Shown here: positions 42,376-50,894 of the stretch, in pieces
Layout: each line of letters begins with the position of its first letter
How positions within the stretch are numbered: the stretch's first letter is position 1
Assembly: GCA_023390655.1 (NCBI GenBank)
Contig: JAEWCL010000024.1
Coordinates: 109,943 to 173,942, forward strand
Source: Bacillota bacterium
Lineage (GTDB): Bacteria; Bacillota; Clostridia; Christensenellales; CAG-138
DNA: 64,000 nucleotides
Direction: 5' to 3'
The notes under the pieces: generated by a model
Database searches by the model: none
Told to the model about the DNA's origin: nothing
Seen by the model: the letters and a program-made list of their open reading frames with translations, nothing else
Position numbers and translations under genes: made by a program

Positions 42376-44253
42376 TTACGGATTGACAAGCTCCAAATGA
42401 TAGAGGCCGGCAATGCCGTAGCCGTTGATCATGACGAGCGGCGGGACGTTCAGGCCGTCACCAGCTTCGGGGAAGCCGGTCCATACGCTCTCGTTCACGG
42501 CGTGGAACATGTCGGGGCGGTACATCAGGCCAAAGGAGGGAACGTCGGTGAGATAAATCTCGTTGATCCTGGTGTAGAGTTCCTTGAGCTCCGCGGGATC
42601 GGTCACGGTCGGGAGCTTCTTGATGATTTCATCGGCTTCCTTATTTGCATAGCCACCGTAGTTGCCGATGCCGTTGGTTTCAAGCGTCGTAAATTCGCTG
42701 CTCATGAATTTGCGGATGCGCTGCCATGGCTGGGTCGGGCCTGCGGCGTCGTTCCACATCATGAAGATGTCGTAATCGGTCTGGCCGGTCTTGAACACGG
42801 TGGGGAGGAATACTTCCGCTTCGGGGAAATTCGTGGTAATGTTGATGCCGATTTTCTGACCTGCAGCGGCCAGGATTTCCATGGACTGCTGCCAATCCGT
42901 CCAGCCGTTCGGGCAGCAGGCATTGTATTTGAGGTTCTTGCCGTCGATTTCGCGCCAGCCGTCGCCGTCCTTATCCACGATGCCAGCCTTATCGAGCAGT
43001 GCTTTCGCACCTTCAATGTCGTTGCCGGCCCACTGGAGGGGCTTGAGTTTATCATGATCAAGGAGCGCCTGTTCACCGTCGGTCGGAATCATCATAGAGC
43101 GCGGCGTCTGTGTAAAGGTCGGGCTCTGGTTGGTCATGGCGTTGGCGATAATGGCGTCGTAATCGATCGCCATTGCGATCGCCTTGCGGACGGCCACATT
43201 GTCAAGACCGAAGGAGTGCATATTGTACCATGCGGTAGGTATCGTAGCGCATATGCCGTAGGGTGCTTCCTCCATGTAGGTGGAAATCGGCAGGCCCTGC
43301 TTGAGCCAGAGATCCTGAACGTTCGCGATAAAGCCCTGGCAGACGTCGATCTCGCCAGCCGCAAATGCTACCATCATGGCGTTGTTATCCGCATAGATGA
43401 TGTGCGTGAGGTACTTGGGCACAGGTTCCTTGCCCCACACGGCCTTGCCCCAATAGTTGTCATCGCGCACGAGTACAACCTTCTGGTCGTCCGAATGCAT
43501 GAGTTTGTATGGGCCGGAGCCTACAAAATCATCGCAGAGCGCATTCTTGAACGCATCCGCATCGCCGTTTGCAGTTGCTTCTACTTTTTCATAATAAGCC
43601 TTCTGCGAAACGTACACTTTGCCGATATACTCAACAACCATCAGCGGGTTGACGGGTTTTCCCTCCGCATTGAGCTTGGAATAGATGACGACAGTGGAAG
43701 GATCCGTCGCTTCGATCTTTTCAATGAAGTCCTTATATTCGTTGCCCATGTTGGAGGCGTACTTCACATGCGTCGCATACGTGTAGGCAACGTCCTCCGC
43801 CGTTACGGGGGTACCGTCGCTCCACTTCGCGGCAGCGTTGATCTTCACGGTCATCTGGGTCAGATCGTCATTCCATACATAATCGCCATCGGCAAGCAGC
43901 GGATACATTTTGCCGTCGAGCATGTTGTACATGTACAGCGTCTCATAGGTCGTAATACGGGAAGACGCATTCTGCGTAATGGCCATGGAGTTGTTGGGGT
44001 CGGGATTGTACGGGCTCCAGCTCTTTACAGCGCCCCACTGCAGACCGCCGAAATACAGTGTCTCGTTGCGGGGCAATTCCGTAGTGGGGGCCGGTTCGGG
44101 TGTAGCGGCGGGTTCGGGGGCCGCGGTGGGTTCCGCGACGGGCGCGGCGGTAGGTTGCTCTGCAACCGGTGCTGTCGGCGTGCAGCCAAACAGGCCGATT
44201 GCCATGGATACCGCCAGAACAAGGGCCAAGAGTTTCCATGCCTTCGTTTTCAT
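42376..44253 (-). CDS. Family-5 solute-binding lipoprotein of an oligosaccharide-type ABC importer
   Basis: Protein of 625 residues. A signal peptide ends in the lipobox LFGC, followed by a long Ala/Pro/Thr-rich tether (to about residue 60) and an SBP_bac_5 domain with the usual AKWSDGTPVTAEDVAYTY segment. SBP5 proteins bind peptides, but a Thermotoga subgroup binds cellobiose, mannobiose and laminaribiose; the gene neighbours (GH1, GH2, GH3, GH94) point to that use here. It is the first gene after a consensus promoter (44596-44624) and an unusually long leader of about 335 bases. Confidence 0.9.
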   Translation of the reverse strand: MKTKAWKLLALVLAVSMAIGLFGCTPTAPVAEQPTAAPVAEPTAAPEPAATPEPAPTTELPRNETLYFGGLQWGAVKSWSPYNPDPNNSMAITQNASSRITTYETLYMYNMLDGKMYPLLADGDYVWNDDLTQMTVKINAAAKWSDGTPVTAEDVAYTYATHVKYASNMGNEYKDFIEKIEATDPSTVVIYSKLNAEGKPVNPLMVVEYIGKVYVSQKAYYEKVEATANGDADAFKNALCDDFVGSGPYKLMHSDDQKVVLVRDDNYWGKAVWGKEPVPKYLTHIIYADNNAMMVAFAAGEIDVCQGFIANVQDLWLKQGLPISTYMEEAPYGICATIPTAWYNMHSFGLDNVAVRKAIAMAIDYDAIIANAMTNQSPTFTQTPRSMMIPTDGEQALLDHDKLKPLQWAGNDIEGAKALLDKAGIVDKDGDGWREIDGKNLKYNACCPNGWTDWQQSMEILAAAGQKIGINITTNFPEAEVFLPTVFKTGQTDYDIFMMWNDAAGPTQPWQRIRKFMSSEFTTLETNGIGNYGGYANKEADEIIKKLPTVTDPAELKELYTRINEIYLTDVPSFGLMYRPDMFHAVNESVWTGFPEAGDGLNVPPLVMINGYGIAGLYHLELVNP

Positions 44254-44589
44254 GACTATCCTCCTACTTTTGCTTTATTGTTATGGCCGCAAACGCGCAG
44301 CCAAATAGTTGCATCGTATCAAGGAAAGGCCCGCACAAAAGAATGCGGTATATTCTCTTTTCATGTGCCAACAGCATCCGGGCGCAAAAATGGCAGATTG
44401 ACGCCTCATCAAACGCGGTTTTCTAAACGGAGGCACTTGCGCAAACTGAACAGGAAGTCACCTGAACCGGCTTTTCGCATTATTTTTTGGGGAACAGATA
44501 GAACACACGGGGCAGAACGGGATGCATCGTTGCATATTTTAGGGGAAATTGTCGATTGAAATTTTACTTAAACGTTTTCGGGACTGTTT
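44254..44589 (-). other. Long 5' leader of the ABC importer operon
   Basis: Between the expected transcript start near 44589 and the binding-protein ATG lie about 335 bases without a convincing reading frame. I see several short GC stems but no structure I can name. The whole gap 44254-44905 otherwise contains only two divergent promoters and two operator cores. Confidence 0.5.
44570..44577. promoter_or_regulatory. LacI-type operator at the ABC importer promoter
   Basis: AAACGTTT core in a 13-base context TTAAACGTTTTCG that is repeated exactly at the divergent promoter (44829-44836). It lies about 12-19 bases after the expected start point of the minus-strand transcript. Confidence 0.6.
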
Positions 44590-44595
44590 GATTAT

Positions 44596-44624
44596 ATTAT
44601 ATTTTTATGTCCTGCGGCTGTCAA
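44596..44624 (-). promoter_or_regulatory. Consensus sigma-A promoter of the ABC importer operon
   Basis: Minus strand TTGACA, 17-base spacer, TATAAT: both boxes match consensus at every position. Such a promoter needs tight repression, consistent with the adjacent operator. Confidence 0.85.
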
Positions 44625-44793
44625 GCAAATTTTTCCGGTTGCTTTTTTCAGTTCCGGTGTTACCGAACGCCCGCAAATGCGGCACCTACATATTTATTTG
44701 CTTTTTCGGGCGTTTATGCATCCTTCAGGAGGTCTCTTTCCGGAACAGCATCCCCGTATCCGCTCCAATACATCCCGGCAACCTCCATTTTCG

Positions 44794-44822
44794 TTGACAA
44801 GTGCGTGGATTCTGGATAGTAT
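44794..44822 (+). promoter_or_regulatory. Sigma-A promoter of the GH2 beta-mannosidase gene
   Basis: TTGACA, 17-base spacer, TAGTAT, divergent from the importer promoter. Confidence 0.8.
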
Positions 44823-44828
44823 GAAATT

Positions 44829-44836
44829 AAACGTTT
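44829..44836. promoter_or_regulatory. LacI-type operator at the GH2 promoter
   Basis: AAACGTTT in the same TTAAACGTTTTCG context, starting six bases after the -10 box, over the start point of transcription. Confidence 0.6.
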
Positions 44837-44905
44837 TCGTAATGATATCATGTTTCTTTTTTCCTATCGCTACTCTCGGTTGAACAACAGAAAGGGGATC
44901 ACGTC

Positions 44906-47338
44906 ATGATGACCTCCTCCCTCAACGGCGCATGGAAGCTGCAGCTTTCAGGGGAAGTACTGCAATACGAAGCCACGGTTCCCGGCTCCGTCTATTCCGA
45001 TCTCCTGTCCCAGGGCCGTATGGAGGACCCTTACTGGCGGGACAATGAGATGGCCGCCCTGCAACTGATGGAGCATGACTTTTTCTATACCCGCACAATT
45101 TCCGCCGCGGAGGAGCTGCTCGCCTGCGACGCCGTGCTGCTGCGCTGCGAGGGGCTGGATACCCTTGCCGCCATCCGCGTCAACGGATTTCCAGCCGGAA
45201 ACGCGGACAATATGCACCGCATCTGGGAATTTGACGTAAAGCATCTGCTGCGTCCGGGAGAAAACGAGATCGAAATTCAGTTTTCTTCCCCCACACAGTA
45301 TATCAGAAAAGCGTACGCGGCCAACCGTGCAGACGGCACGTCCGACGCCATGACGGGCTTCCCTCTTCTCCGAAAAGTGCATTGCATGTTCGGCTGGGAC
45401 TGGGGCCCGCGGCTGCCGGATGCGGGCATCTGGCGTAATATTGCCCTTGTTGGCATTCAAAAGGCGCGCATCAAAAGCGTATCCGTCACACAGGTGCATG
45501 ATGCAGAGGCTGTCCATCTGCATATCCATACGCAGGTCGAGCGCATCGCTCCTGCCGATACCGTGGTCTCGATCACTGTCATTGCACCCGACGGAACAAC
45601 CTTCGCTGCGTCTGGAGAGGATGCTGTGCTTACCATTTCATCCCCGGAACGCTGGTGGCCCAACGGCTTTGGTTCACAGCCGCTTTATACCGTACAGGTT
45701 TCGCTCCGTTGTGATTGTGAACGTATCGTGCTCGATACGTGGGAACGCAGGATTGGCCTTAGGACCATGACGGTGCATATCGAAAAGGACGAATGGGGCG
45801 AATGCTTCTGCCACCGCATCAACGGTGTAGACGTTTTTGCGATGGGCGCGGATTATATCCCGGAAGACAATCTCCTGCCCCGCGTCAATCCGGAGCGTAC
45901 CCGACGGCTCCTGGAGGACGCCGCAATGGCGCACTTCAATACCATCCGCGTCTGGGGCGGCGGCTATTACCCGGATGATTTCTTTTATGATAGTTGCGAT
46001 GAACTGGGGCTGATCGTCTGGCAGGACTTTATGTTTGCCTGCGCGGTCTACAATCTCGACGATGCGTTTGAAGCAAACATCCGCGCTGAAATTCGCGACA
46101 ATGTGCAAAGGCTCCGCCACCACGCTTCCCTTGGCCTGTGGTGCGGAAACAATGAAATGGAGCAGTTTGTAGCGGAAGGATTATGGGTCTCTTCCCCGCG
46201 GCAGAAAGCGGATTATATCAAGATGTATGAATACGTCATCCCGCAGATTTTAAAAGCCGAGGACCCCGCAACCTTCTACTGGCCCGCAAGCCCTTCTTCG
46301 GGCGGCAGCTTTGACGAACCCAACGCGCCCAACCGCGGGGACGTCCACTATTGGCAGGTATGGCATGGCGGCCTGCCCTTTCCCGATTACCGCAACCATA
46401 TGTTCCGGTATGTATCGGAATTTGGGTTCCAGTCCTTCCCCTGCATGAAAACGATCGAGTCGTTTACGGAGCCGGAAGACCGCAACGTATTCTCTTATAT
46501 CATGGAAAAGCATCAGCGGAACGCCTCGGCCAACAGCAAGATCATCGCATACCTTGCGCAACTGTATCTCTACCCGCGCGACCTTGATACGCTCGTCTAT
46601 GCATCGCAGCTTTTGCAGGCGCAGGCCATGCAGTATGGTGTGGAGCACTGGCGCAGGCACCGGGGCCGCTGCATGGGCGCGGTCATCTGGCAGCTAAACG
46701 ATTGCTGGCCGGTGGCAAGCTGGTCCTCCATCGATTATTACGGGCGCTGGAAAGCGCTGCACTACTACGCAAAGCGCTTCTTTGCGCCGGTGCTGCTCTC
46801 CTGCCATGAGGAGGGCGTGCTTTCCCAAAACACCAATGTCAACGCGGAGCCGTTTCCGCTCAAAAAAAGCGCGCGGCTAAACATCAGCAACGAAACGGCA
46901 GTACCGTTTTGCGGGACCGTCGCCTGGTCCCTTAGAACCCCTGACGCTGGTATATTGCAGGATGGTTCCTTTGCGGTATCCGTTCCGCCGCTTTCCGCCG
47001 TCTGGCTTACAGAACAGGATTTTTCAGACCAGGATACATTCGGCTGCTATTTCAGCTACAGTCTGGAGCAGCAAGGGCAACCCTTAAGCCAGGGCAGCGT
47101 ACTCTTCTGCCCGCCCAAGCACTTCCGCTTTCTCGACCCGAAGCTCACGGCAACAATCGTTGGCGATGAAATCATTGTCCGCGCGCAGGCGTATGCGCGT
47201 TCTGTCGAGCTTCTGTGTGATGGGGAAGTTGTGCTGGGAGACAACTATTTTGATATGGATGCGGGCGAACGGCGCATCCGCATCCTGCGCGGCACTGTCA
47301 CTGCCGTAACGGTAAGAAGCGTCTATGACATCCGTTAG
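44906..47338 (+). CDS. GH2 beta-mannosidase
   Basis: Protein of 810 residues with the GH2 plan: N-terminal jelly-roll (LNGAWKLQLS...ATVPGSVYSDLL), Ig-like domain and TIM barrel. Features of beta-mannosidases are HCMFGWDWGPRLPDAGIWR near 160, the acid/base Glu in WCGNNEMEQF and the nucleophile Glu in VSEFGFQSFP. No signal peptide, so it acts in the cytoplasm, releasing mannose from beta-mannosides such as mannobiose. It is transcribed divergently from the importer operon and shares its operator motif. AAAGGGG precedes two adjacent ATG codons. Confidence 0.93.
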   Translation: MMTSSLNGAWKLQLSGEVLQYEATVPGSVYSDLLSQGRMEDPYWRDNEMAALQLMEHDFFYTRTISAAEELLACDAVLLRCEGLDTLAAIRVNGFPAGNADNMHRIWEFDVKHLLRPGENEIEIQFSSPTQYIRKAYAANRADGTSDAMTGFPLLRKVHCMFGWDWGPRLPDAGIWRNIALVGIQKARIKSVSVTQVHDAEAVHLHIHTQVERIAPADTVVSITVIAPDGTTFAASGEDAVLTISSPERWWPNGFGSQPLYTVQVSLRCDCERIVLDTWERRIGLRTMTVHIEKDEWGECFCHRINGVDVFAMGADYIPEDNLLPRVNPERTRRLLEDAAMAHFNTIRVWGGGYYPDDFFYDSCDELGLIVWQDFMFACAVYNLDDAFEANIRAEIRDNVQRLRHHASLGLWCGNNEMEQFVAEGLWVSSPRQKADYIKMYEYVIPQILKAEDPATFYWPASPSSGGSFDEPNAPNRGDVHYWQVWHGGLPFPDYRNHMFRYVSEFGFQSFPCMKTIESFTEPEDRNVFSYIMEKHQRNASANSKIIAYLAQLYLYPRDLDTLVYASQLLQAQAMQYGVEHWRRHRGRCMGAVIWQLNDCWPVASWSSIDYYGRWKALHYYAKRFFAPVLLSCHEEGVLSQNTNVNAEPFPLKKSARLNISNETAVPFCGTVAWSLRTPDAGILQDGSFAVSVPPLSAVWLTEQDFSDQDTFGCYFSYSLEQQGQPLSQGSVLFCPPKHFRFLDPKLTATIVGDEIIVRAQAYARSVELLCDGEVVLGDNYFDMDAGERRIRILRGTVTAVTVRSVYDIR

Positions 47339-47347
47339 CGCGCGATA

Positions 47348-47380
47348 TAAAAAAAGAAGGCCGCTCTATTGCGGCCTTCT
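47348..47380 (-). terminator. Terminator of the MFS / small Cys protein operon
   Basis: Ten-base perfect stem AGAAGGCCGC / GCGGCCTTCT, six-base loop, T run on the minus strand. It also lies just after the convergent GH2 gene. Confidence 0.85.
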
Positions 47381-47394
47381 GAAAAAATCCCGAT

Positions 47395-47625
47395 TTATCC
47401 TGCGCGTTCTGGCCGTCCCGCAGGATATGCGCACAGCACGGTATCCGGAAATTCGATCCCGCGGAAGTACGTGCAGAGGCTCACATTCTTGACCGCGCAT
47501 TTGTGCGCACTGCCGCCTTCTTCTTCATTCCAGGGACAACGCTGCTGTGCCCAATGAATATCTCCGAAACTGGTCAAATCAATATCCATGTTTGCGCCGG
47601 CAAGCTTTTGCCTTTGTCCCGTCAT
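47395..47625 (-). CDS. Small conserved Cys protein coupled to the MFS transporter
   Basis: Protein of 76 residues, soluble, with four Cys spaced 13, 8 and 14 residues apart in the core CPWNEEEG...HKCAVKNVSLCTYF...VLCAYP. The core pattern looks like a family I have seen in Clostridia without known function; a metal-binding role is possible. Its ATG overlaps the stop of the MFS gene (ATGA), so its product is made together with the transporter. An internal Met at residue 13 is an alternative start. A terminator follows directly. Confidence 0.65.
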   Translation of the reverse strand: MTGQRQKLAGANMDIDLTSFGDIHWAQQRCPWNEEEGGSAHKCAVKNVSLCTYFRGIEFPDTVLCAYPAGRPERAG

Positions 47626-48863
47626 GCTTCGTCCCCTTTTACCGGGCAGGGCGCGCGCATACCGCCGGAGGATGCCGGATCGATCACGCCCGCCTTGATC
47701 GCCTCACGCTGCGTGCGCTCGGTTGAAAAAATCATGATTCCGAAGATCGCCAGCAGGTAATATGGCCATGCGTCAAGCCCAACGAACGGCGAGATCCAGC
47801 CGAACAGCGGCGCCATCACCGTGCCGCCTGCGTACGCAAAGGCAAGCTGCAGTCCCATCATCCCTTGGGAGTGCCTTGCGCCAAACAACCGCGGCGTTTC
47901 ATCCAGCAGCGACGGGAAGATGGGCGCACAGCCAATCCCCACAAGCAGGAGCCCTGCAATGAGCAGCACGTTGGGCAGAGGCAGAAGCAGCATCAATATG
48001 CCTATCAGGATCATCCCTTCCCCAATGCGCACCAGCGCCAGATTGGAAAACTTGAGTGCCGCAAAGCCGGAAAGGAGCCGCCCCGCCGTGATGCCCAGGA
48101 AGAACATGGACGCCCAGGAGGCCGCAATATCCGGCGCAATCCCCTTGACATTGACAAAATAGGTGCTGGCCCACAGCCCTGCAGCGTACTCCGCGCCGCA
48201 ATAGGCGAAAAACGCGATGCAGGCAAATGCTGCGCCGGGCCGCCGCATCAGCTCCCTGCGCGGCACGATTTCCTTATGGGCCTCTTCCTCCGTATGCCGC
48301 GCCATCCGCTTCCAAAGCGGCAGCGAACAGGCAAGGATACAGGCAATGACAAACAGCGTGATGGATACCGTGAGGTATGCGCCATGCCAGAAGTTTTTTG
48401 TAAGATACAGGGACATAATGATCGGCCCTGCCGTAGCGCCCACGCCCCAGAAGCAGTGCAGCCAGTTCATATGCGTGGCTTTATAGTGAAGGGCTACAAA
48501 GTTATTGAGCGCCGCATCCACCGTGCCCGCGCCAAGGCCAAGCGGGACCGCAAGCAGCAGCACGACCCAGAAATGCTGTACAAAGCCCATTCCCATGAGC
48601 GCAAGGGCCGTCATCAATACGGAGACCGCCGTAACGATACCGGTCCCGAACCGTTTGATCATGCGCTCGGAAAACAGGCTGGAAAGCACGGTACCCGAGG
48701 CCGATACAATGGAAACAATCCCCGCGACCGAAACGGGGACAGCAAGGTCCATATGTGCTACCGGCCACGCGGACCCAAGCAGGGAATCCGGCAGGCCAAG
48801 GCCAATAAATGCAATATAAATGACCACCAGGAGCAAGATCGCCATATGTTGTTTGTCCTCCAT
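47622..48863 (-). CDS. MFS transporter
   Basis: Protein of 413 residues with 12 predicted membrane helices. It starts HMAILLLVVIYIAFIGLGLPDSLLGSAW-like (split here by Gly), the LGLPD-x-LLGSAWP opening seen in FucP/YfkF-like sugar or drug transporters, and carries a motif-A-like SERMIKRFGTG between helices 2 and 3. The substrate is unknown. It is divergent from an AraC regulator 108 bases away, which probably controls it, and is translationally coupled to a small Cys protein. Confidence 0.88.
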   Translation of the reverse strand: MEDKQHMAILLLVVIYIAFIGLGLPDSLLGSAWPVAHMDLAVPVSVAGIVSIVSASGTVLSSLFSERMIKRFGTGIVTAVSVLMTALALMGMGFVQHFWVVLLLAVPLGLGAGTVDAALNNFVALHYKATHMNWLHCFWGVGATAGPIIMSLYLTKNFWHGAYLTVSITLFVIACILACSLPLWKRMARHTEEEAHKEIVPRRELMRRPGAAFACIAFFAYCGAEYAAGLWASTYFVNVKGIAPDIAASWASMFFLGITAGRLLSGFAALKFSNLALVRIGEGMILIGILMLLLPLPNVLLIAGLLLVGIGCAPIFPSLLDETPRLFGARHSQGMMGLQLAFAYAGGTVMAPLFGWISPFVGLDAWPYYLLAIFGIMIFSTERTQREAIKAGVIDPASSGGMRAPCPVKGDEA

Positions 48864-48971
48864 GCGTTTGAGAGCATCGGGAATATTGTAGCATGAACCG
48901 CAGCGGCGGGTATATCAAAATTGTCGTGTACGTATCACGTTTGTTGTTTACATTTGGATTGGAGAAAGTCC

Positions 48972-49754
48972 ATGCAGGAAAATCAACAGATTGAAAAGAA
49001 GCTTGTCCACATGGCCTTCCTGCAGCGCGAGGACGGCTTTTTACACCATGCGTACGAGGAGGAAGTGCTCCAGTATGAATATGTGCGCACGGGCGACCCG
49101 CGCGCAATAGCGGAAGGCATACGCATCTTCACCGGCAATACGGTCGGCCGCCTTTCGGACGACCCGGTGCGCCACAAACGCTACCTGTTTGTAGCGGGCA
49201 CCACGCTTGCCACCCGGTTTGCCATGGAAGGCGGACTGGCGCAGGAGACGGCCTATAACCTGAGCGATCTCTTCATCCAGCGCATGGACGCCTGCAAGAC
49301 GGAGGCTGAAATTACCGAGCTCTACCGTGCGATGATCGGTGAGTTTACCGCGCGCGTCGCAAAGAAAAAGCAGGAGCCTCGCTATTCCAAACCCGTCCTT
49401 GTTGCCTTGGACTACATTTATCTCCATTTGCAGCAGACCATTGCGGTGGAGGATGTTGCGGCGCATGTCGGCCTGCACCGCTCCTATCTTTCCATATTGT
49501 TCCGCAGGGAGACCGGCGTTTCCCTTTCCGATTATATCCGGGAAAAGCGCATTGAAGCGGCGGAAAACATGCTGCGTTTTTCCGAGTTTACGTTACAGGA
49601 AATCAGCAGCTATCTTGCGTTTAACTCCCAGAGCCACTTTGCAAGCGTGTTCAAAAAGTATACGGGATTGACACCCGGCGCTTACCGGCAGAAGCACTTC
49701 CGGCACGCATGGCCCGAGCCGCAGGCAAATGGCCCGCCATTTCCCCGGCAGTGA
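48972..49754 (+). CDS. AraC-family transcriptional regulator
   Basis: Protein of 260 residues. The N-terminal 160 residues are helical and unlike a cupin; they resemble the ligand part of YesN-type AraC proteins of Gram-positives. The C-terminal double helix-turn-helix (about 155-250) has TIAVEDVAAHVGLHRSYLSILF and SSYLAFNSQSHFASVFKK followed by GLTPGAYR. GGAGAAAG precedes ATG. Divergent position suggests control of the MFS transporter operon. The last 18 residues, Pro-rich, are outside the domain. Confidence 0.88.
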   Translation: MQENQQIEKKLVHMAFLQREDGFLHHAYEEEVLQYEYVRTGDPRAIAEGIRIFTGNTVGRLSDDPVRHKRYLFVAGTTLATRFAMEGGLAQETAYNLSDLFIQRMDACKTEAEITELYRAMIGEFTARVAKKKQEPRYSKPVLVALDYIYLHLQQTIAVEDVAAHVGLHRSYLSILFRRETGVSLSDYIREKRIEAAENMLRFSEFTLQEISSYLAFNSQSHFASVFKKYTGLTPGAYRQKHFRHAWPEPQANGPPFPRQ

Positions 49755-49796
49755 CTGCGCGCAAAAGCCCCGCTATAAGGGCGGTCCGTTGAGAAA

Positions 49797-49839
49797 ACAA
49801 ACGCCGATATCGCCTTATCTAGGTGATATCGGTGTTTGT
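49797..49839 (+). terminator. Long hairpin after the AraC gene
   Basis: Eighteen-pair stem (two G-U pairs) between ACAAACGCCGATATCGCC and its complement, with a seven-base loop and a short T-rich exit. A second hairpin, ten perfect pairs AGGAAGTGTA / TACACTTCCT, lies at 49867-49888. No gene is visible in 49755-50044. Confidence 0.65.
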
Positions 49840-50044
49840 TATAAGAAGAGAAAAAATAGCAAGCATAGGAAGTGTAGATACACTTCCTGCAAATTGCTTG
49901 TTGGAGAGTGTCGAAAGCCTGCCTTTTTTCTAAGTATTCACAGGGGTGTTTTTCTGTTTACGTCTGGGCATATTACATGACACTATGCTATCATTTAAAT
50001 GCACACAGAAGATGCGTGCAGCAGGCTAAAAGGGGGAACTGCTT

Positions 50045-50605
50045 ATGAATGAGATTATGGCGTTTCCAAATAGAGAGGCGTTTCGTGAATGGCTAAACGA
50101 ATATGGAAAAACCAGCGACGGAATTTGGCTGCTGTTTGGAAAAAAAGGCGGGCCGATTACGCTGAAAGCCCATGAGGCCTTGGAAGAGGCCCTATGCTTT
50201 GGATGGATAGATGGGCAAATGCAAAGCATTGATGAAGCGAAATATAAGAAATATTTCGCTCGCCGCACACCAAACAGCAAATGGTCCGACAAAAACAAAT
50301 CGTTGGTTGAAAAACTTGAGAAGCAGGGAAAAATGTCCGCTGATGGCAGAAAGAAAATAGAGGAAGCTAAAAAAAATGGCCAGTGGAATGCCCCCAAATC
50401 GCTTACTATTACGGACGAACAAATAACGCTTTTATCTAATTTGTTGAAAAAACACGAACCGGCATATACGAATTTTCAGACAATGCCCCCATCGGTAAAA
50501 AAAACGTATACGCGGGCTTATTTCGATGCCAAAACAGATGCTGGCCGAGATAGCCGCTTATCATGGATGATTGAACGCCTCAATAAAAATTTAAAACCAA
50601 TGTAA
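50045..50605 (+). CDS. YdeI/OmpD-associated family protein
   Basis: Protein of 186 residues, soluble. The opening (FPNREAFREWLNEYG, then IWLLFGKKGG), ALCFGWIDGQMQSIDEAKYKKYFARRTPNSKWS and the C-terminal Lys-rich helix are the hallmarks of YdeI-like (bacteriocin-protection) proteins, which have no defined reaction. The gene is visibly richer in A and T than its neighbours and sits between a hairpin-rich spacer and a phage-type cassette, so recent acquisition is plausible. Ribosome site GGGGGAA. Confidence 0.85.
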   Translation: MNEIMAFPNREAFREWLNEYGKTSDGIWLLFGKKGGPITLKAHEALEEALCFGWIDGQMQSIDEAKYKKYFARRTPNSKWSDKNKSLVEKLEKQGKMSADGRKKIEEAKKNGQWNAPKSLTITDEQITLLSNLLKKHEPAYTNFQTMPPSVKKTYTRAYFDAKTDAGRDSRLSWMIERLNKNLKPM

Positions 50606-50640
50606 AAGACTATATAGCCAATTCATTCACTTTAACACCA

Positions 50641-50678
50641 TAAAAACAGCGGCGAGGATTTTCTCCTCGCCGCTGTTT
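50641..50678 (-). terminator. Terminator of the lysis cassette
   Basis: Fifteen-base perfect stem AAACAGCGGCGAGGA and complement, five-base loop, TTTTTA on the minus strand. It also ends the convergent YdeI gene region. Confidence 0.9.
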
Positions 50679-50700
50679 AGGCAACGGGGCTTAGCTATCC

Positions 50701-50892
50701 CTACCAGTCCTTCCGGTCGGTGGGATTATTCAATACCCCTACAAGCACCAGCAGCTGCATGATGCCTGCAGCAATCTGGTTGATGGTCTCGCTCAACCCG
50801 GTATCGACCACACCTGTCAGAAGCAGGATGCCCAATATCTGCGCAACGATGGACGCCCACAGCACCGGGCTCTTCCAACGGTTTTGTTCCAT
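50701..50892 (-). CDS. Phage-type holin
   Basis: Protein of 63 residues with two hydrophobic helices (about 8-25 and 35-54) and a charged tail NNPTDRKDW, matching phi-LC3-like holins, which form membrane lesions that release an endolysin. AAGGAGG precedes ATG. It starts two bases after the XhlA-like gene ends, closing an amidase/XhlA/holin cassette. The frame is open 12 codons further up, but without a ribosome site. Confidence 0.85.
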   Translation of the reverse strand: MEQNRWKSPVLWASIVAQILGILLLTGVVDTGLSETINQIAAGIMQLLVLVGVLNNPTDRKDW

Positions 50893-50894
50893 TG

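Noticed and set aside
42328..44559. 743-codon plus-strand frame opposite the binding-protein gene
   Set aside because: It mirrors the minus-strand SBP5 gene, which has a lipobox, domain motifs and promoter. The opposite frame has no domain, no ribosome site and is kept open by GC-rich codon use.
44549..44797. Short hydrophobic frame between the divergent promoters
   Set aside because: It overlaps both promoters and an operator; AT-rich promoter DNA explains the hydrophobic reading.
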